A stretch of DNA of 64,000 bases from Pseudomonas reidholzensis (GCF_900536025.1 NZ_UNOZ01000030.1:496001-560000), one strand, 5' to 3'. Shown: positions 44,293-55,710, counted from the stretch's first letter. Program-made: numbers and translations. Notes: generated from the letters alone by a model not told the origin.

Positions 44293-45780
44293 ATGTCAGT
44301 ATTTCATGCATTCAAACGCTGGATCATGCGCTGGTTTTCCGCCAGCGCTGCGCCCAACCGGCCAACGGGCGAACCCGCTGCCTATCTGCTGCCCGCGCCC
44401 ACGGCCCCCGACGCGCTGGCCGATATCGCGGGTGGCGAGCCGAACCTGATCCCTTTCAAGTCGACCCTCGCGCCCCTGCGCATCGACTTCGCGATGTGGC
44501 TCAACTCCGCCCCGACAACCGACACCCCGGAGCAGCTGGTGCTGTATTGGGACGACAAGGAGGTCGCGAGCAAGACCTGGACCGCCCCGGTAGCGGCCAC
44601 CGACCTGTTCATCATGGCCCCGCTAGACGCTCTGAAAGAAGGCTTGCACACGCTGCACTACAGGGTCACCACCTACAACGGCAACCAGGCAGGCTCACAG
44701 CCCCTGGCACTGACAATCGACACCACCCCGCCGGCGCTGGTGGATGAGGGCCCGCTACAGTTCCCGGCCGAGGTGATCACAGGCGGCGTCACCGACAGAT
44801 ACCTGAAGGCGAATGGAGATCGCTTGCTGGCGCAGGTGCCGGCTTATGGGGGCATGCGCCTGGGCGATACGCTGACCTGGTACTGGAGCCGTACCTCGGT
44901 CGGTATCGAGAAGGTCGGCAGCATGACCCTCGCCGCCAGCGATATCGGCAAGCCCGTGGAGCTGGCGATTCCTGGCACGTTCATCCGCACCAGCAGAGAC
45001 GGCATCCGCTATGCCTATTACACGGTCCAGGACCGCGCGCAGACCCCCGTTCAACGCGCACTGGCGGTGGCGCTGGACGTAGCCGCAACGCCGATCCCGC
45101 GCAACCTGCCGCCACCGACCATCAAGGAGGCCAGCGGCAGCACCCTGCTGCCTGGCAATGCGCTCAACGGCGTAACGCTGGTGGTTCCTGCGCAAGCCAC
45201 AGTGGAGCCCGACGAAACGATCGAAGTATTCTGGGGTGAGCCCGGCACGCCTGGCGCCTACACGACGTCGACGCCGGTTGCCGCCGGCTCGCGGGAATAC
45301 CCTGTCCCCCGCGACAACATCCCGCCCCAACTGGGCAAACGCATGCCGGTCACCTACACGGTCACCACCTGGGAGAGCGAGGCCTTGCCCTCGAGGGTGC
45401 TTCAGTTGCAGGTACAGCTGCCCGCAGGGCTGCCCATTGTGCAATGCGACAAGGTCGCTGGTGGCCGCCTGAGCCTCGCCGCACTGCAAGGCGCCGATGC
45501 TAAGTTCACGCTCCCCAGCTGGCAGTTCATGGCGACGTCGCAATTTGTCACGCTGGTCATCGCGGGCCTCGACACCGGCGGCAACAAAAAAACGATTGCC
45601 GTGGTCACCGAGATGCCGGTGCCCAGTGCGGGTCAACCGATCGCCGTGGGCTCGGTTTCGAGGACCGCGCTGTCGGCGCTGCGGCTCAACCAGCAGATCG
45701 ACGTCAAAGTGCAGGTAAGCTTCGACAACAAGCTGACCTGGGTGAGCTTTCCCCTGCTCAAGCCAACGCTGGTGGCGTAA
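44293..45780 (+). CDS. Ig-like repeat protein of an uncharacterised family (member 3)
   Basis: A 495-residue protein starting MSVFHAFKRWIMRWFSASAA. The N-terminus is basic and amphipathic but not a clear signal peptide. Repeats of about 110 residues follow (DTLTWYWSRTSVG, DETIEVFWGEPGTPG with YTTSTPVAAGSREYPVPR). The final ~100 residues (LPIVQCDKVAGGRLSLAAL to FDNKLTWVSFPLLKPTLVA) closely match the end of the 587-residue protein at 27.2 kb. It is the last gene of the accessory block, 44 bases before the tRNA array. Function not recognised. Confidence 0.78.
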   Translation: MSVFHAFKRWIMRWFSASAAPNRPTGEPAAYLLPAPTAPDALADIAGGEPNLIPFKSTLAPLRIDFAMWLNSAPTTDTPEQLVLYWDDKEVASKTWTAPVAATDLFIMAPLDALKEGLHTLHYRVTTYNGNQAGSQPLALTIDTTPPALVDEGPLQFPAEVITGGVTDRYLKANGDRLLAQVPAYGGMRLGDTLTWYWSRTSVGIEKVGSMTLAASDIGKPVELAIPGTFIRTSRDGIRYAYYTVQDRAQTPVQRALAVALDVAATPIPRNLPPPTIKEASGSTLLPGNALNGVTLVVPAQATVEPDETIEVFWGEPGTPGAYTTSTPVAAGSREYPVPRDNIPPQLGKRMPVTYTVTTWESEALPSRVLQLQVQLPAGLPIVQCDKVAGGRLSLAALQGADAKFTLPSWQFMATSQFVTLVIAGLDTGGNKKTIAVVTEMPVPSAGQPIAVGSVSRTALSALRLNQQIDVKVQVSFDNKLTWVSFPLLKPTLVA

Positions 45781-45784
45781 CAGG

Positions 45785-45819
45785 CAAAAAAAAACGCCAC
45801 TCGAAAGAGTGGCGTTTTT
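45785..45819. terminator. bidirectional terminator between the accessory block and the tRNA array
   Basis: AAAACGCCACTC (45791-45802) pairs with GAGTGGCGTTTT (45807-45818) over a GAAA loop, with A-runs on the left and T on the right. It serves the rightward Ig-like gene and the leftward tRNA transcript. Confidence 0.9.
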
Positions 45820-45824
45820 AGATA

Positions 45825-45900
<76 letters not shown>

Positions 45901-45985
45901 TTTGTGAAGCTTTACCGCAATCGGCGTGAAGCGCCTTGACGACCTTCACCACCACTGTACCGCATAGACGCCACAGTATTTGAAC

Positions 45986-46061
<76 letters not shown>

Positions 46062-46064
46062 AAA

Positions 46065-46140
46065 TGGCGTCCCCTAGGGGACTCGAACCCCTGTTACCGC
46101 CGTGAAAGGGCGGTGTCCTAGGCCACTAGACGAAGGGGAC
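46065..46140 (-). tRNA. tRNA-Glu (TTC)
   Basis: A 76-base cloverleaf: acceptor GTCCCCT, D-arm TCTAGTGGCCTAGGACA, anticodon loop CTTTCAC (anticodon TTC), T-arm with GTTCGAGTC, encoded CCA. Forms a Glu-Gly pair with the gene at 45986. Confidence 0.97.
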
Positions 46141-46232
46141 ACACAACACTTTTCAGTGCGCCAGATACTGAACCTCACGATTCAACCTGGACTTTCTTTT
46201 CCTGCCCCGCCGTTAAGCAGTGCCGGAGAAAC

Positions 46233-46308
<76 letters not shown>

Positions 46309-46312
46309 AATA

Positions 46313-46388
46313 TGGCGTCCCCTAGGGGACTCGAACCCCTGTTACCGCCGTGAAAGGGCGGTGTCCTAGGCCACTAGACGAAGGGGAC
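46313..46388 (-). tRNA. tRNA-Glu (TTC)
   Basis: The first tRNA of the leftward array, identical in the visible arms to the copy at 46065. Its 5' end lies 74 bases from the -10 box of the array promoter. Confidence 0.97.
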
Positions 46389-46730
46389 ACGCTGCAAGCA
46401 TTTTCATGCTGCTTCACTCCCTGCCGCGTATCGCTGTGTGCTTTACGCTGCAAGTGGCGCGCATTCTAGGGATGCCACGGAAAGCCGTCAACCCCTTTGT
46501 ATAAATTTATTTAAATCAATGACTTCGGCCAGCGCTGCGGGGTGCGGTGGCGGGCGTCCGGGCATTGACGTTGATTTTCTGACGGCAGGCCGGCAAGCTC
46601 GCAGGCAAAGTGCCATCCACTTGAGAAATCAACGCTGTGGCCGACACACTGAGCGTGGTGAATACACTGTTCGCGCCTTGGCGAACTCACTACACTCAAT
46701 AGTGCAAAACTTCTTCATGAGGCGTTAACG
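46389..46730. other. intergenic region with the tRNA promoter and the leader of the next gene
   Basis: The left half holds the stable-RNA promoter listed separately and a 74-base leader. The right half should contain the rightward promoter for the gene at 46731. No gene is seen; short readings on both strands lack ribosome sites. Confidence 0.6.
46463..46491 (-). promoter_or_regulatory. sigma-70 promoter of the tRNA array
   Basis: On the minus strand TTGACG (-35, 46486-46491), a 17-base spacer, TAGAAT (-10, 46463-46468) and a GC-rich discriminator (GCGCGCC). This is the form expected of stringently controlled stable-RNA promoters. Confidence 0.85.
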
Positions 46731-47498
46731 GTGACACCACTTCTGATCACCCTGCTCATCGTGGCCGGTATCGCGTTGCTGATCGTGATCGGCTACCTCA
46801 ATAACGTGGTCGAGAGCAGCAAGCTCGAACGGGCCCGGCTGAAGATCGAGCTGGCCGAGCGCGCGCGCCGTTGCGGCGAGCTCAACGAAACCTTCCCCGG
46901 CCAGTTGATGAGCCCTGCCCTCAAGCTGCTGATGACCCGCCTGGAGCTGAACGTGGCCCAGCGCCAGTTGGCGGTCGACAAGCACAGCGCCGAGCTCAAG
47001 GCGCGCCTGGCCGAGCTCGAAGGCCTGGTCGCACTGGGCGACAAGTTGCCGGTAAACAACCCGCCGAGCCCGATCCAGACCGAGGTCAAGGCCAAGGACG
47101 TGCGCTTCATGCTCGAGGCGTTGCACAACCAGATCGTGCGCGCCACCCAGGAAGGCTTCCTGGCGAACAACGAAGGCAAGTACTGGGTCAAGGAGATCCG
47201 CCATATCCTCGTGCTGCTGCATATCGAGTTCTTCAACAACCTTGGCCAGCAGGCCCTGCAGCAGAACCAGCCGGGGCATGCGCGGCTGGCCTTCGAGCGC
47301 GGCGTGCAGTATTTGCGCAAGCAGCCGGAGCCCAAGCAGTATGAAGAGCAGCTGACCTACCTGGAGAAATTGCTGGCGCGGGCCGATGCCATGGTCCTGG
47401 ACCAGCAGGCGCCGGCCGAGACCGACCAGAACGAGTTGACCGAAGGGCTCAAGACCGACGAGGACGAGACCTGGAAGAAGAAGGTCATCTACGATTGA
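46731..47498 (+). CDS. membrane-anchored coiled-coil protein of unknown function
   Basis: A 255-residue protein starting at a GTG with TGAGGCG upstream. Residues 2-22 are one membrane helix (LLITLLIVAGIALLIVIGYL). A long charged helical stretch follows (about 28-105, rich in Leu, Glu, Arg), probably a coiled coil. Then comes a helical domain (FNNLGQQALQQNQPGHARLAFERGVQYL) that looks like a tetratricopeptide pair. It is probably an inner-membrane scaffold with a cytoplasmic body; I do not recognise a named family. It stands alone, with a REP pair behind it. Confidence 0.82.
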   Translation: MTPLLITLLIVAGIALLIVIGYLNNVVESSKLERARLKIELAERARRCGELNETFPGQLMSPALKLLMTRLELNVAQRQLAVDKHSAELKARLAELEGLVALGDKLPVNNPPSPIQTEVKAKDVRFMLEALHNQIVRATQEGFLANNEGKYWVKEIRHILVLLHIEFFNNLGQQALQQNQPGHARLAFERGVQYLRKQPEPKQYEEQLTYLEKLLARADAMVLDQQAPAETDQNELTEGLKTDEDETWKKKVIYD

Positions 47499-47525
47499 TC
47501 GGGTGGTCTGGGGCCGCTGTGCGGC

Positions 47526-47596
47526 CCATCGCGGGCAAGCCCGCTCCTACAAGGGTCCACCGCGGCTCTGTAGGAGCGGGCTTGCCCGCGATGAGG
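47526..47596. repeat. REP-type inverted repeat
   Basis: ATCGCGGGCAAGCCCGCTCC and its reverse complement GGAGCGGGCTTGCCCGCGAT surround a short spacer with CCTAC/GTAGG. This is the classic 35-base Pseudomonas REP in a head-to-head pair. Confidence 0.9.
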
Positions 47597-47638
47597 CCAA
47601 AGTGAACAAAGGGGCCATTGATTGGCCCCTTTGTCATT

Positions 47639-48121
47639 TCAGCAATCAGTCAGCTCGAGAAAGATCTCCGCCAACCGCTCCAACCCCACCTGATCCGCCT
47701 CACTGAAGCGCCCCAGCTTCGGGCTGTCCAGATCCAGCACCCCGACCAACCGCCCCGCCTTCACCAGCGGGATCACCAACTCGCTGTTCGACGCACTGTC
47801 ACAGGCAATATGCCCGGGGAAGGCATGCACATCCTCCACCCGCTGGGTCTGCCGGGTGGCCGCCGCCGCGCCGCACACGCCCTTGCCGAACGGAATGCGC
47901 ACGCACGCCACCTGCCCCTGGAACGGCCCCAGCACCAGCTGCTCGTCACGGTTGATGTAAAAGCCGGCCCAGTTCAGGTCATCCAGCTGGCTATAAAGGA
48001 AGGCCGAGAACTGCGCGGCATTAGCGATGAAGTCACGCTCGTCGGCAAACAGCGCCTGCACTTGCGCGGCCAGCAGGGCGTAGCCGTCGAGGCCAGTGCC
48101 ACTGGCATTGAGGTCGATCAT
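47639..48121 (-). CDS. free methionine-(R)-sulfoxide reductase (GAF domain)
   Basis: A 160-residue single GAF-domain protein that reduces free Met-R-sulfoxide, a thioredoxin-linked repair activity. The three family cysteines are at 73 (VACVRI), 83 (KGVCGAA) and 107 (HIACDSASNSELV). The spacing matches E. coli YebR (fRMsr) with an 11-residue offset. The start abuts the stop of the upstream ATPase gene with no gap, so the two are an operon. msrB lies 4 kb away, so two methionine-sulfoxide repair enzymes are in this arm. Confidence 0.9.
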   Translation of the reverse strand: MIDLNASGTGLDGYALLAAQVQALFADERDFIANAAQFSAFLYSQLDDLNWAGFYINRDEQLVLGPFQGQVACVRIPFGKGVCGAAAATRQTQRVEDVHAFPGHIACDSASNSELVIPLVKAGRLVGVLDLDSPKLGRFSEADQVGLERLAEIFLELTDC

Positions 48122-49009
48122 TTATTTCTGCTCCAGCAATTGCAGCCCGACCCAGTAGCGGGCGAACTGATAGGCACAACGGCCATTACGGTTTCCGCGG
48201 CCGGTGGCCCAGCGCACGGCAAGAATTTCTAGTGCTTCGTCACGCTGCCAGCTCAGCCCGGCAGTACTGGCCAGCTGACCGATCCAGTGTTCGACCACAT
48301 CGAGGAAGTGCTCCTGGCTGAACGGGTAGAACGACAGCCACAGGCCGAAGCGGTCGGACAAGGCGATCTTGTCTTCCACCGCCTCGTTGGGGTGCAGCTC
48401 ACCGTCGACCCTCTTCCAGTTTTCGTTGTCGCTCTGCTTCTCCGGCACCAGGTGGCGGCGGTTGGAGGTGGCGTACAGCAGGACGTTGTCCGGGGCCTGC
48501 TCGAGCGAGCCGTCGAGCACGCTCTTGAGCACCCGGTAGTCGCCCTCCCCGGCTTCGAACGAGAGGTCGTCACAGAACAGGATAAAGCGCTGTTTCAGGC
48601 CTTGCAGCTGTTCGACGACCCGCGGCAGGTCGGCCAGGTGGTCGCGCTCGATCTCGATCAGGCGCAGGCCGGCGTCGGCGTGCTCGGCCAGCAGGGCGCG
48701 CACCAGCGATGATTTACCGGTGCCGCGCGAGCCCCACAGCAGGGCGTGGTTGGCCGGCAGGCCGTTGATGAACTGGTGGGTGTTGCGGCCCAGTTGGTCT
48801 CGCTGCTTGTCGACGCCGATCAGGTCGGACAGGCGCATGTCCAGGCTGACCTGCAGTGGCAGCAGGTAGCCGCTGCGGCCATCGCGCTGCCAGCGGGCGG
48901 CCAGGGTGGTGCTCCAGTCGAAGTCCGGGCGCACGGCCGGCAACAAGGGTTCGAGGCGCGCCAGGACAGATTCGGCGCGTTCGAGGAAGGCGTTCAAGCG
49001 GGGGTCCAT
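48122..49009 (-). CDS. DUF815-family AAA ATPase
   Basis: A 295-residue cytoplasmic protein. Walker A is GSRGTGKSS near residue 94, followed by Walker B (RFILFCDDLSFE), a sensor-1-like YATSNRRHL and an arginine-rich C-terminus (RNGRCAYQFARYW). These are the marks of DUF815, annotated as a predicted ATPase in many proteobacteria; its role is not established. It is the first gene of the pair with the Met-sulfoxide reductase. Confidence 0.88.
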   Translation of the reverse strand: MDPRLNAFLERAESVLARLEPLLPAVRPDFDWSTTLAARWQRDGRSGYLLPLQVSLDMRLSDLIGVDKQRDQLGRNTHQFINGLPANHALLWGSRGTGKSSLVRALLAEHADAGLRLIEIERDHLADLPRVVEQLQGLKQRFILFCDDLSFEAGEGDYRVLKSVLDGSLEQAPDNVLLYATSNRRHLVPEKQSDNENWKRVDGELHPNEAVEDKIALSDRFGLWLSFYPFSQEHFLDVVEHWIGQLASTAGLSWQRDEALEILAVRWATGRGNRNGRCAYQFARYWVGLQLLEQK

Positions 49010-49055
49010 GAAGGGCTCCTGGCAAGGCTAGGCGTTGAGTGTTGGGCTGTCAGTG

Positions 49056-49171
49056 CGGGCCTCTTCGCGGGGCAAGCCCGCTCCCACAGGTACAGCGCCG
49101 CTTCCGAAATATGCGGGGATCCTGTGGGAGCGGCGGTGCGCCGATGCGACTTGCCCCGCGAAGAGGCCGGC
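49056..49171. repeat. REP-type inverted repeat pair
   Basis: GGCCTCTTCGCGGGGCAAG (49058-49076) has its exact complement at 49150-49168, and CCGCTCCCACAGG / CCTGTGGGAGCGG lie inside. It separates the divergent DUF815 and kinase genes. Confidence 0.88.
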
Positions 49172-49276
49172 ACTGCAAACGAAATCTTCCAGCTGAATAG
49201 ATGACAGACCCGCCAGCAGCCGGGGTACATCGGCTATGCTTGCGCTGCGCGGGGGCGCGGAACCGGCTCGGGACAC

Positions 49277-51581
<2,305 letters not shown>

Positions 51582-51592
<11 letters not shown>

Positions 51593-52070
51593 GCAGGCGC
51601 TCGATCTTGCCCTGCAGGGCCTCTGGCTTGGTGGTCGGGGCAAAACGGTCGACCTCGCCGCTGAGCGGATCGATAAGGAACTTGGTGAAGTTCCACTTGA
51701 TCTTCTGCGTGCCCAACAGCCCTGGGGCGCGCTTTTTCAGCTCGACGAACAGCGGGTGCGCGCCGCTGCCATTGACCTCGACCTTGCGCATCAAGGGGAA
51801 ACTCACGCCAAAGCGCGTTTCACAGAACTTGGCGATTTCGCGGGCATCGCCGGGCTCCTGCTTGCCGAACTGGTTGCAGGGGAAGCCCACCACCACCAGG
51901 CCCTGCTCGCGGTAGGCCTGCCACAACTGCTCCAGGCCCTGGTACTGCGGGGTGAAGCCGCACTGGCTGGCGGTATTCACCACCAGCAGCGCCTTGCCGG
52001 CGAAATCACCGAGGTGCTTGTGCTCGCCGGTCAGGGTGACGCAGGGGATATCCAGCAACGAATCAGCCAT
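51582..52070 (-). CDS. glutathione peroxidase (Cys type)
   Basis: A 162-residue peroxidase. The peroxidatic cysteine is Cys37 in NTASQCGFTPQY, where animal enzymes have selenocysteine; the Gln in PCNQFGKQEPG and the Trp in KWNFTKFLI complete the site. It reduces peroxides, usually with thioredoxin in bacteria. I use the ATG at 52070 (GAGAG upstream); a reading to 52181 adds residues that overlap msrB. It lies 13 bases after the msrB stop, so the two form an oxidative-repair operon. Confidence 0.93.
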
Positions 52071-52083
52071 GGCGGCTCTCCGG

Positions 52084-52479
52084 TCAGTCACGCGGCTTGA
52101 AGTCCAGGCACACCGAGTTGATACAGTAGCGCAGCCCGGTCGGCGGTGGGCCATCGGGGAACACATGGCCCAGGTGCGCATCGCACTGGGCGCAGGTGAC
52201 CTCGGTACGGATCATGCCGTGGGTAGTGTCGCGGATCTCGATCATCGCGCTCTGCGCCAAGGGCTCGTAGAAGCTCGGCCAGCCGCAGCCGGAGTCGAAC
52301 TTGGCACGCGAGTCGAACAACGGCGCCGTGCAGCAGATGCAGGTGTAGACGCCGTCGGCCTTGTGGCTGTTGTACTTGCCGGTGAACGGCCGCTCGGTGC
52401 CCTTCAGGCGGCACACCTGGTACTGCTCGGGGTCGAGCATGGCACGCCATTCTTCCAGGGTTTTGTCGATCTTTTGCAT
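52084..52479 (-). CDS. msrB: peptide-methionine (R)-S-oxide reductase
   Basis: A 131-residue MsrB. The zinc ligands are two CXXC pairs (CICC in the first half, CAQC in the second). The catalytic cysteine lies in RYCINSVCLDF near the C-terminus, and SGCGWPSF is the substrate pocket. It repairs Met-R-sulfoxide in proteins with thioredoxin. First gene of the pair with the peroxidase, divergent from the aminotransferase gene. Confidence 0.96.
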   Translation of the reverse strand: MQKIDKTLEEWRAMLDPEQYQVCRLKGTERPFTGKYNSHKADGVYTCICCTAPLFDSRAKFDSGCGWPSFYEPLAQSAMIEIRDTTHGMIRTEVTCAQCDAHLGHVFPDGPPPTGLRYCINSVCLDFKPRD

Positions 52480-52648
52480 GTAGGGACCTCGGCAGGCTGA
52501 AATTCACCTCGCGGCGGCTTTTCGGCGGCGCGGGTGGCACGTATATTAGTTGGCTTCGTGTGCAAGGCTCCAAGTCTGGCACCCGCGCCCCGCCCTTTCA
52601 AACCTTTCGACGGCGCAGCGCCCGCGACTTCTCAATCGGGATCACATC

Positions 52649-53860
52649 ATGCAGTTCAGCAAATCGAACAAGCTCGCCAATGTCTGCTACGACATTCGCG
52701 GCCCAGTGCTCAAGCACGCCAAGCGCCTGGAAGAGGAAGGCCACCGCATCCTCAAGCTGAACATCGGCAACCCGGCACCGTTTGGCTTCGAGGCGCCGGA
52801 CGAAATCCTCCAGGACGTGATCCGCAACCTGCCCACCGCGCAGGGCTACAGCGACTCCAAAGGCCTGTTCAGCGCACGCAAGGCAGTGATGCAATACTGC
52901 CAGCAGAAGCAGATCGAGGGCGTCACCATCGAGGACATCTACCTCGGCAACGGCGTTTCCGAGCTGATCGTGATGTCGATGCAGGCACTGCTCAACAACG
53001 GCGACGAGGTGCTCATCCCGGCGCCCGACTACCCGCTGTGGACCGCCGCAGTGAGCCTGGCCGGCGGCAAGCCGGTGCACTACCTGTGCGACGAGCAGGC
53101 TGACTGGTTCCCGGACCTGGAAGACATCAAGGCCAAGATCACCCCCAACACCAAGGCCCTGGTGATCATCAACCCGAACAACCCGACGGGTGCTGTGTAT
53201 TCCAAGGAGCTGCTGCTGGGCATGCTCGAGCTGGCCCGCCAGCACAACCTGGTGGTGTTCTCCGACGAGATCTACGACAAGATCCTCTACGACGAAGCCG
53301 TGCACATCAGCACCGCCGCACTGGCCCCGGACCTGCTCTGCCTGACCTTCAACGGCCTGTCCAAGTCGTACCGGGTGGCGGGCTTCCGCTCGGGCTGGCT
53401 GATCATCTCCGGGCCCAAGCACCATGCCCTGAGCTACATCGAAGGCATCGACATGCTGGCCAACATGCGCCTGTGCGCCAACGTGCCGGCCCAGCACGCG
53501 ATCCAGACCGCACTGGGTGGCTACCAGAGCATCAACGACCTGGTGCTGCCACCCGGCCGCCTGCTCGAGCAGCGTAACCGCACCTACGAGCTGCTCAATG
53601 AGATCCCAGGGGTCAGCTGCGTCAAGCCGATGGGCGCGTTGTATGCCTTCCCGCGGATCGACCCGAAAGTCTGCCCGATCCTCAACGACGAGAAGTTCGC
53701 GCTGGACCTGCTGCTCTCCGAGAAGCTGCTGATCGTCCAGGGCACCGCGTTCAACTGGCCGTGGCCGGACCACTTCCGCGTGGTGACCTTGCCGCGGGTG
53801 GATGACCTGGAGCAGGCGATTGGCCGGATTGGTAATTTCCTGCGGACGTACCAGCAGTGA
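52649..53860 (+). CDS. alaA: PLP-dependent aminotransferase, AlaA type (glutamate-pyruvate)
   Basis: A 403-residue fold-type I aminotransferase. The PLP lysine is Lys239 in GLSKSYRVAGFRSGW, with NPNNPTGAVY (substrate loop) and SDEIYDKILYD upstream. The N-terminus MQFSKSNKLANVCYDIRGP is typical of the YfbQ/AlaA group, which makes alanine from pyruvate and glutamate. The ATG at 52649 is chosen over an in-frame start at 52550; its ribosome site (TCGGGA) is weak. It stands alone. Confidence 0.92.
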   Translation: MQFSKSNKLANVCYDIRGPVLKHAKRLEEEGHRILKLNIGNPAPFGFEAPDEILQDVIRNLPTAQGYSDSKGLFSARKAVMQYCQQKQIEGVTIEDIYLGNGVSELIVMSMQALLNNGDEVLIPAPDYPLWTAAVSLAGGKPVHYLCDEQADWFPDLEDIKAKITPNTKALVIINPNNPTGAVYSKELLLGMLELARQHNLVVFSDEIYDKILYDEAVHISTAALAPDLLCLTFNGLSKSYRVAGFRSGWLIISGPKHHALSYIEGIDMLANMRLCANVPAQHAIQTALGGYQSINDLVLPPGRLLEQRNRTYELLNEIPGVSCVKPMGALYAFPRIDPKVCPILNDEKFALDLLLSEKLLIVQGTAFNWPWPDHFRVVTLPRVDDLEQAIGRIGNFLRTYQQ

Positions 53861-54067
53861 CATTGCCGGGGGCTGCTGTGCAGCCCCTTTTCCACCCTGG
53901 ATGTTCTCTTACATCCTGCAACGCTCTATCCCACAGCCCCGCGAAAATCCTCTGCCATACTCCCCGCTACACAGCTTGAAACAGTCAGCCAGTTGAATCC
54001 CCGCGACTGCCCCCTTATATACCCCGCAGTAAGCGACATTTTCATCCGTCAGGAGAACGTAACAACC

Positions 54068-54955
54068 ATGATGCGCATCTTGTTGTTTGTAGCCACCAAC
54101 CTTGCGGTGGTGCTGGTTGCAAGCATTACCCTGAGCCTGTTCGGCTTCAATGGGTTCATGGCCGCCAACGGGGTTGACCTCGACCTCGGCCAGTTGCTGG
54201 TCTTCTGCGCCGTGTTCGGCTTTGCCGGCTCGCTGATCTCGCTGTTCATCTCCAAGTGGATGGCGAAGATGAGCACCGGCACCCAGATCATCAGCCAGCC
54301 GCGCACCCGCCATGAGCAATGGCTGCTGCAGACGGTCGAAGAGCTGTCTCGCGAGGCCGGTATCAAGATGCCCGAGGTGGGTATCTTCCCGGCCTACGAG
54401 GCCAACGCCTTCGCCACCGGCTGGAACCGCAACGACGCCCTGGTGGCGGTCTCGCAGGGCCTGCTCGAGCGCTTCTCGCCCGATGAAGTGCGCGCGGTAC
54501 TGGCCCACGAGATCGGCCACGTGGCCAACGGCGACATGGTCACCCTGGCGCTGGTGCAAGGCGTGGTGAACACCTTCGTGATGTTCTTCGCGCGGATCAT
54601 CGGCAACTTCGTCGACAAGGTGATCTTCAAGAACGAAGAAGGCCGCGGCATTGCCTACTACGTGGCGACCATCGTCGCCGAGCTGATCCTGGGCATCCTG
54701 GCCAGCATGATCGTCATGTGGTTCTCGCGCCGCCGCGAGTACCGTGCCGACGAAGCCGGTGCACGCCTGGCCGGCACCTCGGCGATGATCGGCGCCCTGC
54801 AGCGGCTGCGCGTCGAGCAAGGCATGCCGGTGCACATGCCCGACACGCTGAAGGCGTTCGGCATCAATGGCGGCCTCAAGCAGGGCCTGGCAGGCCTGCT
54901 GATGAGCCACCCGCCACTGGAAGACCGCATCGAGGCGCTGCGCCGCCGCGGTTGA
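54068..54955 (+). CDS. htpX: membrane-bound zinc protease HtpX
   Basis: A 295-residue inner-membrane metalloprotease in membrane protein quality control, usually induced by heat or envelope stress. Two N-terminal membrane helices (about 4-24 and 38-60) precede the active site HEIGH (residues 147-151), and the third zinc ligand is the Glu of RREYRADEAGA. Two more helices lie between. AGGAG at 54050-54054 supports the start at the first of two ATGs. Confidence 0.96.
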   Translation: MMRILLFVATNLAVVLVASITLSLFGFNGFMAANGVDLDLGQLLVFCAVFGFAGSLISLFISKWMAKMSTGTQIISQPRTRHEQWLLQTVEELSREAGIKMPEVGIFPAYEANAFATGWNRNDALVAVSQGLLERFSPDEVRAVLAHEIGHVANGDMVTLALVQGVVNTFVMFFARIIGNFVDKVIFKNEEGRGIAYYVATIVAELILGILASMIVMWFSRRREYRADEAGARLAGTSAMIGALQRLRVEQGMPVHMPDTLKAFGINGGLKQGLAGLLMSHPPLEDRIEALRRRG

Positions 54956-54970
54956 TCGAGCTAGTGATAC

Positions 54971-54998
54971 AAAAAGGGCGACTTCGGTCGCCCTTTTT
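54971..54998. terminator. bidirectional terminator between htpX and tpm
   Basis: AAAAAGGGCGAC pairs with GTCGCCCTTTTT over a TTCG tetraloop, a strong terminator usable from both convergent genes. Confidence 0.95.
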
Positions 54999-55003
54999 GC
55001 GTC

Positions 55004-55654
55004 TCAGCGTTGTACGCGGTACACCCGCTCCAGCAGGCTGGTTGCCCCAGCCTGGGAGAACTTGGGGCTCTGATCGATGATCTCCGGCGCCTCGAGCTGC
55101 TCCACCTGCCAGCCCGCGAAACCGGCTCGCACCTCATCATCGGGCACCGAAAACGGTGGGCCGTCGACCCACGCCTGATCGTAGTCCAGGGTCACCAGCA
55201 AGCCTTGGCAGTGGGCCGGCAAGCCTTCGCTCAACAGCGCCCGGTACCCTTCGCGCATTGCCAGCGGTAATGCAATCAACGCCGCGCGGTCATAAAACCC
55301 CGCACAGTCGGCGATATCGCCCGCCTGCAAGGCAAAGATATCCCCGCACCACAGCTCCACTTCAGCGCTGCGCCACACCTCGAACGCACCGCGCCGAGAG
55401 ACTTCTGCCTGCAACCCATGCTCGGCAAAAAAGTCCTCCACGGCCCGTCGCGACAGCTCTATCCCCAGCACTCGATACCCCTGCGCCGCGAGCCAGAGCA
55501 CATCCAGGCTCTTGCCGCAGAGCGGTACCAGCACCCTGCTCCCCGGCGCCAGCCCGAGCGCTGGCCAGTGGGCCTGCAGGTAGGGATTGACCTCGGCCTG
55601 GTGGAACCCGATCTGGTTCGCCGCCCACTTGTTGTGCCAGAACGCCGCCTGCAT
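55004..55654 (-). CDS. tpm: thiopurine S-methyltransferase
   Basis: A 216-residue SAM-dependent methyltransferase of the TPMT family. It starts MQAAFWHNKWAANQIGFHQ, a hallmark of bacterial Tpm, and the SAM site is SRVLVPLCGKSLDVLWLA, then GYRVLGIELS. In pseudomonads Tpm methylates thiopurines and also selenium and tellurium oxyanions. It is convergent with htpX and divergent from the dioxygenase gene. Confidence 0.95.
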   Translation of the reverse strand: MQAAFWHNKWAANQIGFHQAEVNPYLQAHWPALGLAPGSRVLVPLCGKSLDVLWLAAQGYRVLGIELSRRAVEDFFAEHGLQAEVSRRGAFEVWRSAEVELWCGDIFALQAGDIADCAGFYDRAALIALPLAMREGYRALLSEGLPAHCQGLLVTLDYDQAWVDGPPFSVPDDEVRAGFAGWQVEQLEAPEIIDQSPKFSQAGATSLLERVYRVQR

Positions 55655-55710
55655 GTTTAACTCCCAATTTTTCGATGGTTCAGGGTGAAAACTTAGTCTG
55701 GATGTCGATC

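Noticed and set aside
44293..44360. Sec signal peptide at the start of the 495-residue Ig-like protein.
   Set aside because: The stretch is basic with aromatic residues but has no continuous hydrophobic core or cleavage site.
17447..45780. Tc-type toxin complex (TcB/TcC with TcA) as the identity of the block.
   Set aside because: The RHS genes share YD repeats with TcC, but I see no SpvB/TcB N-terminal domain, no TcA, and no TcdB middle domains. A P-47-like plus RHS arrangement fits better.
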